A DNA stretch of 9,719 nucleotides from Clostridiaceae bacterium AF10-41. Its GTDB lineage: Bacteria > Bacillota > Clostridia > Clostridiales > Clostridiaceae. Position numbers and translations under genes: made by a program. A model generated the notes under the pieces. It saw nothing but the letters and a program-made list of their open reading frames with translations. It did not search any database and was not told where the DNA came from. Below are positions 6,212-9,719 of this stretch, piece after piece. Within the stretch, counting starts at the first letter, position 1, and each line of letters opens with the position of its first letter. The stretch is taken from NCBI GenBank assembly GCA_027686065.1, contig JAQCTH010000100.1:1-9719 (forward strand), in the 5' to 3' direction.

Positions 6212-7063
6212 TTAAATATCTATATCTTTAATATATTTACTTAGAGTATATGCAATACCATCTTCTTCATTAGACAAAGTAACTTCATTAGCTATAGCTT
6301 TCAAATCATCTACTGCATTAGCCATAGCTACACCAATACCAGCATATTTAACCATAGAAGCATCATTATGACCATCTCCAAAAGCAATCATTTCTTCTTT
6401 TTTATAGCCCATAGGAATTAACACAGAATCTAAGGCTTTAGCTTTATCAATTCCTTTGGCAGTAAATTCAAAATAGAAATCTGCTGTAAACATACAATTT
6501 AAAGTATCTTTAAATGGTTCCATCATTTCTTTGTAGTGAGCTTTTAAATACTCAGGTTCTCCAGCAGTTAAAATCTTATTTAATGGATAATCAGCAAAAG
6601 CTGCTAAATCATCTTTTTCACACAGTTTGAATTTGCCACCACGAGCTTCATATTGAATTATATTAAAAGGTACTCCTTTATAATTTATTTCATTGTCAAA
6701 AACATTGTTGACATACATATAGTCATCTTTATCTATCATAGGCTTAACGTTAAAATTTTTCATATGCTCTAGAACAGCTTGTCCCTCTTCGATGCTCATA
6801 GTTTCATTAAAGAAAACTTTATTATTTTCACAGTCAACAACCTTAGAACCGTTAAAGGCAACTAAAAGACCATTGTTTTCATTCATTTTTAATTCTTTAG
6901 CTAAATCCATTAATCCAGATGTAGGTCTTCCTGAAGCCAAAACTAGTATGGCTCCTTTTTCCTGTGCTTTAATTAAAGCATCTTTAGTTTTTTTAGTTAC
7001 TACTTTTTTACTATTAGTTAATGTACCATCTACATCCAAAATAATTACTTTTATATCACTCAT
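6212..7063 (-). CDS. Cof-type HAD-IIB family phosphatase
   Basis: This 283-residue cytosolic enzyme is a Cof-like haloacid dehalogenase hydrolase, which removes phosphate from small molecules such as sugar phosphates or pyridoxal phosphate using Mg2+ and an aspartyl-phosphate intermediate. All four motifs are present: DVDGT (nucleophile D10, acid/base D12), ASGRP (S44), a lysine in GIDKAKAL (K207) and GDGHND (229-234). The roughly 120-residue segment between motifs II and III is the type IIB cap that sets substrate choice, so the substrate cannot be named from the motifs. Length is typical (about 270-290). The start is fixed by GGAGG at 7076-7072, 8 nt before the ATG. It is transcribed alone and divergently from the DUF2087 gene at 7293. 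Confidence 0.93.
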   Translation of the reverse strand: MSDIKVIILDVDGTLTNSKKVVTKKTKDALIKAQEKGAILVLASGRPTSGLMDLAKELKMNENNGLLVAFNGSKVVDCENNKVFFNETMSIEEGQAVLEHMKNFNVKPMIDKDDYMYVNNVFDNEINYKGVPFNIIQYEARGGKFKLCEKDDLAAFADYPLNKILTAGEPEYLKAHYKEMMEPFKDTLNCMFTADFYFEFTAKGIDKAKALDSVLIPMGYKKEEMIAFGDGHNDASMVKYAGIGVAMANAVDDLKAIANEVTLSNEEDGIAYTLSKYIKDIDI

Positions 7064-7093
7064 TTATATTTCCTCCATAGTTCTTTTTATTTA

Positions 7094-7122
7094 ATTATAC
7101 TAGCATTAAGCCTATAAGTGAA
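7094..7122 (-). promoter_or_regulatory. Promoter of the HAD phosphatase gene
   Basis: On the minus strand TTCACT (7122-7117) and a perfect TATAAT (7099-7094) are separated by 17 bp and lie 18 bases upstream of the GGAGG site. The -35 matches at 4 of 6. A small inverted repeat, CATTA (7125-7129) and TAATG (7136-7140), lies just upstream but is too short to interpret. Confidence 0.65.
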
Positions 7123-7233
7123 TTCATTAATTAAATAATGAGTAATTTATATTAAAAAGTAATATAGTTTAAAATAATAAAATTATTAATTCTTGTTAAA
7201 GAATATAAATTAGAGAGTTAATGAGTTAAATAT

Positions 7234-7262
7234 TTGACTTATACACAAATAAATGTTATTAT
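7234..7262 (+). promoter_or_regulatory. Extended -10 promoter of the DUF2087 regulator gene
   Basis: TTGACT (7234-7239) and TATTAT (7257-7262) are 17 bp apart, each one base off consensus, with TG at 7254-7255 forming an extended -10. Transcription should start near 7269, leaving a short leader of about 24 nt. It fires away from the HAD promoter; the two -35 elements are about 110 bp apart. Confidence 0.75.
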
Positions 7263-7292
7263 GTCTATAAAATTGATAGATGAGAGGGAAAA

Positions 7293-8264
7293 ATGAAAGA
7301 ACTTATTCGTAATGCAACAATGGAAGATTTTAAGCGTGGATATATATGGAATAATGAGAAAGATGAGTTTATATGCTTAATATGTCAGAAGAATATTGGT
7401 AAAAATAATATTAGTATAAATAATCACATGTCAATTCATGGGACTTCTATAGAAAGATTACTATTGTTAGATAAGAAATATACTGGTTTGACTGAAATTC
7501 AAAAAGAGTTACTTGATATGTTATCTAGTAAATGTAGTGATAAAGAAATAGCAAACAATCTTGCTTGTTCAGAATCTACAGTAAGAAATATTAGATTTGC
7601 ATTAAGGGAAAGAGCAAGGCAGGCAAGAGCTTTTTTAGCTATTATGGAATTAGTTGATGAAGATTCCTCTAAGTCAGTAAATCATAAGATTAGATATTTT
7701 CCAGTTAAAGAAGAAAAAAGAAAAGCATTATTACCTAGATTTGCTAATTTGTTTGAGCCAAATAGATTTTATACAGAAGAAGAAGTTAAAAAAATAATTA
7801 AAAAAATCTATGATGATGATGCATTAATAAGAAGGTATTTAGTAGACTATGGTTATTTAAAGAGAGATAAGTATGGGGAAAAATATTGTAGAGTTGAGGT
7901 GGAAAGTACTATGGAAAATGTGAAAAGAAAAGAGCTTATAAATAATTATAAGCAACAAGAAGTTGAGATGGGAATAATTCAAGTATATAATACAATTAAT
8001 GGATTTTCATTTGTAGATATATGCCCAAATTTATATAAACCATTTGAATCAATAAAGTTTAAATTGAACTTAGGAAAAATAAGAATTAAGAATTTTCAAG
8101 AAGATTGGGATAAGTATGGAGAAAATGTATTTGAATTTATAATTGTAGAAAAACTTAAGAAAAAAGAAAATTCTACAGACAAAGAAGCACTTGATGATTT
8201 AAAAGAACTTTTAAATCTTTGGATTGATAATCAAGGCGATAATTTAAAATTATATAATAAGTAA
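7293..8264 (+). CDS. Zinc-site / LuxR-HTH / DUF2087 regulator with degenerate GIY-YIG domain
   Basis: The 323-residue protein reads as four parts. Residues 28-49 hold C28-x2-C31-x13-H45-x3-H49, a C2H2-like zinc site. Residues about 66-112 (LTEIQKELLDML, SDKEIANNL, SESTVRNI) form a LuxR/GerE-type helix-turn-helix. Residues about 133-200 match DUF2087, with YFPVKEEKRKALL, FYTEEEVKKII and the RRYLVDYGYLKR ending that defines the family. Residues about 227-312 resemble a GIY-YIG domain, seen in NTINGFSF, the LNLG turn and FQEDWDKYGENVFEF, but GIY is GII, YIG is FVD and the usual catalytic Arg is missing, so nuclease activity is unlikely. I recall related clostridial proteins with this order and an intact-looking GIY-YIG end. 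The likely role is transcriptional control with an unknown signal and target. GAGAGGG at 7282-7288 sits unusually close (4 nt) to the ATG. Confidence 0.83.
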   Translation: MKELIRNATMEDFKRGYIWNNEKDEFICLICQKNIGKNNISINNHMSIHGTSIERLLLLDKKYTGLTEIQKELLDMLSSKCSDKEIANNLACSESTVRNIRFALRERARQARAFLAIMELVDEDSSKSVNHKIRYFPVKEEKRKALLPRFANLFEPNRFYTEEEVKKIIKKIYDDDALIRRYLVDYGYLKRDKYGEKYCRVEVESTMENVKRKELINNYKQQEVEMGIIQVYNTINGFSFVDICPNLYKPFESIKFKLNLGKIRIKNFQEDWDKYGENVFEFIIVEKLKKKENSTDKEALDDLKELLNLWIDNQGDNLKLYNK

Positions 8265-8342
8265 AATAATTAATAGCAACGTAATAAGAAAACATAAGAT
8301 ATCATATTTTGTTTTATACTGATTATGATTTATAACTAATAT

Positions 8343-8387
8343 AAAATATCCTTAGCTACAACTAACAAATAGCTAAGGATATTTTTA
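8343..8387 (+). terminator. Strong terminator of the DUF2087 gene
   Basis: A perfect 16-bp inverted repeat (8343-8358 with 8370-8385) encloses an 11-nt loop, with TTTTT at 8382-8386 closing the right arm. It lies about 80 bases past the stop at 8264. The symmetric A and T tracts would let it work in both directions. Confidence 0.88.
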
Positions 8388-8423
8388 TAGAATCATATAT
8401 TTCTTCTATAGTAAATAGATAAT

Positions 8424-8473
8424 TTTTCCAAATTTATGGTATTATATATATTAATTATTTTGCTTTTCCAAAT
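8424..8473 (+). repeat. 10-bp direct repeat around the AraC-gene promoter, candidate operator
   Basis: TTTTCCAAAT occurs at 8424-8433 and again at 8464-8473, exactly 40 bp apart start to start, close to four helical turns. The two copies bracket the extended -10 at 8437-8445. Same-face direct repeats near the promoter are the usual binding layout for AraC-type regulators, and the gene that follows encodes one, so self-regulation is plausible. Ten-base identities are not rare in AT-rich DNA, though the CC centre makes this one less trivial. Confidence 0.35.
8437..8445 (+). promoter_or_regulatory. Candidate extended -10 element for the AraC-type gene
   Basis: TGGTATTAT (8437-8445) is an extended -10 with one mismatch in the hexamer. 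No convincing -35 hexamer lies 16-18 bp upstream. Starting near 8452 it would give a leader of about 100 nt. A weak promoter with a missing -35 would fit a gene needing an activator. Confidence 0.4.
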
Positions 8474-8552
8474 AATATAGTCTGCAAAATGCGGCATAAA
8501 AAGTCGAGTAGAACTATTATAAAAAAGATATTATTTAATGAGAGGTGAGGAA

Positions 8553-9422
8553 ATGGATTGGATAAATAAATTAAATGAGTCAATAAACTATATAGAAGAA
8601 AATCTTACAGGGGAGATATCTTATGAAGTTATTTCAAAAATTGCTGGATGTTCTGTTTATAATTTTCAAAGAATGTTTTCATATATAGCTGATAAGCCCT
8701 TATCTGAATATATAAGAAATAGACGCTTAACTATGGCAGCCTTTGAGTTGTTAAATAATAATGAAAGAATAATTGACATTTCTTTAAAATATGGATACGA
8801 ATCTCAAGATGCATTTACAAGAGCTTTTAAAAACTTTCATGGGGTATTACCATCAAAGGTTAGAAATGAAACGGTACAGTTAAGATCTTGTCCTAAAATC
8901 TCATTTCAAATTACAATAAAAGGAGAAAATCATATGAATTATAAAATTGAACAATGGCCTGAATTTAAAGTGATGGGAATATCACAAAAGTTAAAAACTG
9001 AAAAGGCTTTTGAAGTAATTCCAAAGTTATGGGAAGATGCTTGGAAGGATGGGACTATGCAAAATCTTTTAGACAACTTTCCTAACTATAGACCATCAGG
9101 CTTCTTAGGAATTGCACAAGGAGGAGAATGGGGAGAATCTGAAGATATGGAATATATTATAGCTGTAACAAATTACGTTGATACGGCAAAATGCGAATAT
9201 GTTCCAGTAATTGAAGGGATGAAGGAATTTACGTATCCAGAAGCAACATGGGCAGTTTTTGAAGCAAATGGAGAATTACCAGAATCAATACAAAATGTTT
9301 ATAAACAATTCTATAGCGAATGGCTTCCAAACTCAGGATATCAACTAGATAATCTTCCAGTTATTGAATGTTATATGCAAGAAAATCAACAAGAAGTTTG
9401 GATTGCTGTTGTTAAAAAATAA
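8553..9422 (+). CDS. AraC-type regulator fused to a GyrI-like effector-binding domain
   Basis: This 289-residue protein has an N-terminal AraC/XylS DNA-binding domain (about 1-104) with two helix-turn-helix units: ISYEVISKIAGCSVYNFQRMF (22-42) begins the first, and DISLKYGYESQDAFTRAF (75-92) leads to the family ending FHGVLPSKVR. A short linker is followed by a GyrI-like domain (about 128-289) containing FKVMGI, LWEDAW and a C-terminal VIECYMQE...VWIAVVKK strand pair. This resembles E. coli Rob and many clostridial regulators that sense small hydrophobic or cationic compounds and often control exporters or stress genes. The ligand and targets are not evident here. ATG 8538 would add five residues but lacks a ribosome site, whereas AGAGG at 8541-8545 lies 7 nt before ATG 8553. 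A second strong ribosome site lies inside the gene at 8920. Confidence 0.92.
   Translation: MDWINKLNESINYIEENLTGEISYEVISKIAGCSVYNFQRMFSYIADKPLSEYIRNRRLTMAAFELLNNNERIIDISLKYGYESQDAFTRAFKNFHGVLPSKVRNETVQLRSCPKISFQITIKGENHMNYKIEQWPEFKVMGISQKLKTEKAFEVIPKLWEDAWKDGTMQNLLDNFPNYRPSGFLGIAQGGEWGESEDMEYIIAVTNYVDTAKCEYVPVIEGMKEFTYPEATWAVFEANGELPESIQNVYKQFYSEWLPNSGYQLDNLPVIECYMQENQQEVWIAVVKK
8920..8936 (+). promoter_or_regulatory. Internal ribosome site and ATG at the AraC / GyrI domain boundary
   Basis: AAGGAG (8920-8925), an 8-nt spacer and ATG (8934-8936) lie in frame inside the AraC-type gene. Initiation here would make a separate 162-residue GyrI-like domain (residues 128-289 of the full protein). 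The match is better than that of the annotated start. The bases encode IKGENHM, and a similar Lys-Gly linker is common in this fusion family, so protein constraint could explain part of it. Confidence 0.45.
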
Positions 9423-9442
9423 TAAGTTGTATTTATTTCTAT

Positions 9443-9485
9443 AGAGAGTTTAGATAATAGTTAAGCTATTATTTAAGCTCTCTTT
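9443..9485 (+). terminator. Terminator of the AraC-type gene
   Basis: An 18-bp stem with two wobble pairs (9443-9460 with 9466-9483) and a TTAAG loop lies about 20 bases after the stop. The T run is short (CTCTCTTTATGTAT), so termination relies mainly on the long stem. Confidence 0.75.
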
Positions 9486-9719
9486 ATGTATATTAAATTT
9501 ACTAGATAATATAAAATTTTACAATTAAAAAAGTTAAAAAACTTATAAGTTAATCTTTAAGTAACGTTATAGTCATATTTAATATAATAATTATATATAT
9601 GGTTATTGCATAACTTTATACATAAAAATATACGTTTCGAAAAGATCTCAAATGGTATTTTTTTATTTTTAATTAATTTATTTAAATTTTCAATTTTACT
9701 TTAAAAATTAAATATTTTA
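9486..9719. other. AT-rich intergenic DNA without a gene
   Basis: No open frame with a ribosome site is visible on either strand. A perfect 12-bp palindrome, AACTTATAAGTT (9540-9551), and a weak promoter-like pair, TTGCAT (9606-9611) and TATACG (9629-9634) with a 17-bp gap, are the only structured items; neither is convincing. The stretch is probably the upstream region of, or the spacer before, a gene beyond the right edge. Confidence 0.6.

Noticed and set aside
6792..7094. A 100-codon plus-strand frame opposite the start of the HAD gene
   Set aside because: It is antisense to the conserved DVDGT and ASGRP motifs of the HAD enzyme and has no ribosome site.
9540..9634. AACTTATAAGTT palindrome and a TTGCAT / TATACG pair as regulatory elements
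   Set aside because: Short AT-rich palindromes and half-matching hexamers are expected by chance here, and no downstream gene is visible in the window to give them context.
1..9719. CRISPR arrays, insertion sequences, tRNA, rRNA or toxin-antitoxin pairs
   Set aside because: No spaced repeats, terminal inverted repeats with transposase, cloverleaf sequences or paired small overlapping genes were seen on either strand.

Overview
The window is a stretch of chromosome from a low-GC Gram-positive anaerobe, most likely Clostridium sensu stricto. Three things point there: the very AT-rich codon use and intergenic DNA, the strong GGAGG-type ribosome sites 6-9 nt before most starts, and the gene families present (DUF4317, a HelD-type helicase, a C_GCAxxG_C_C protein, and a DUF2087 regulator). 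I see no mobile element, CRISPR array, rRNA, tRNA or phage gene. The assignment rests on family recognition, not on a search.

Layout. (1) 1-125: a rightward terminator belonging to a gene left of the window. (2) 126-1436, minus: a DUF4317 protein of unknown function. (3) 1677-1898, plus: a small 73-residue protein with a good ribosome site, followed in the same frame by a 25-codon open tail after its stop, then a terminator at 2001-2034. (4) 2100-4501, plus: helD, an RNA-polymerase-associated UvrD-like helicase. It has a near-consensus promoter, an inverted repeat over the -10/+1 region, and a leader of about 124 nt with a hairpin whose CCCC loop can pair with the helD ribosome site. (5) 4532-4563: a two-way terminator between convergent units. 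(6) 6007 down to 4581, minus: a two-gene operon of a cysteine-rich C_GCAxxG_C_C protein and a TDT-family (TehA/SLAC1-like) membrane transporter. The stop of the first gene lies inside the ribosome site of the second. (7) 6212-7063, minus: a Cof-type HAD phosphatase, divergent from (8) 7293-8264, plus: a regulator-like protein combining a C2H2-like zinc site, a LuxR-type helix-turn-helix, DUF2087 and a degenerate GIY-YIG domain. (9) 8553-9422, plus: an AraC-type regulator fused to a GyrI-like effector-binding domain, with a strong internal ribosome site exactly at the domain boundary. (10) 9423-9719: a terminator and AT-rich DNA without a gene.

How the genes relate. Most genes are independent single-gene units with their own promoter and terminator. 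The one clear operon is C_GCAxxG_C_C plus TDT transporter, which may link a redox or metal function to anion movement. The two regulators at the right have no obvious target in the window other than possible self-control. No complete new multi-gene system is evident. The least ordinary signals are the helD leader, the internal start in the AraC gene, the in-frame tail behind the small gene, and the catalytically eroded GIY-YIG domain.

Five starts were moved inward from the longest possible frame because the longer frame begins within or upstream of the Shine-Dalgarno sequence (genes at 1436, 5510, 6007, 8553) or because the ribosome site fixes the first Met.
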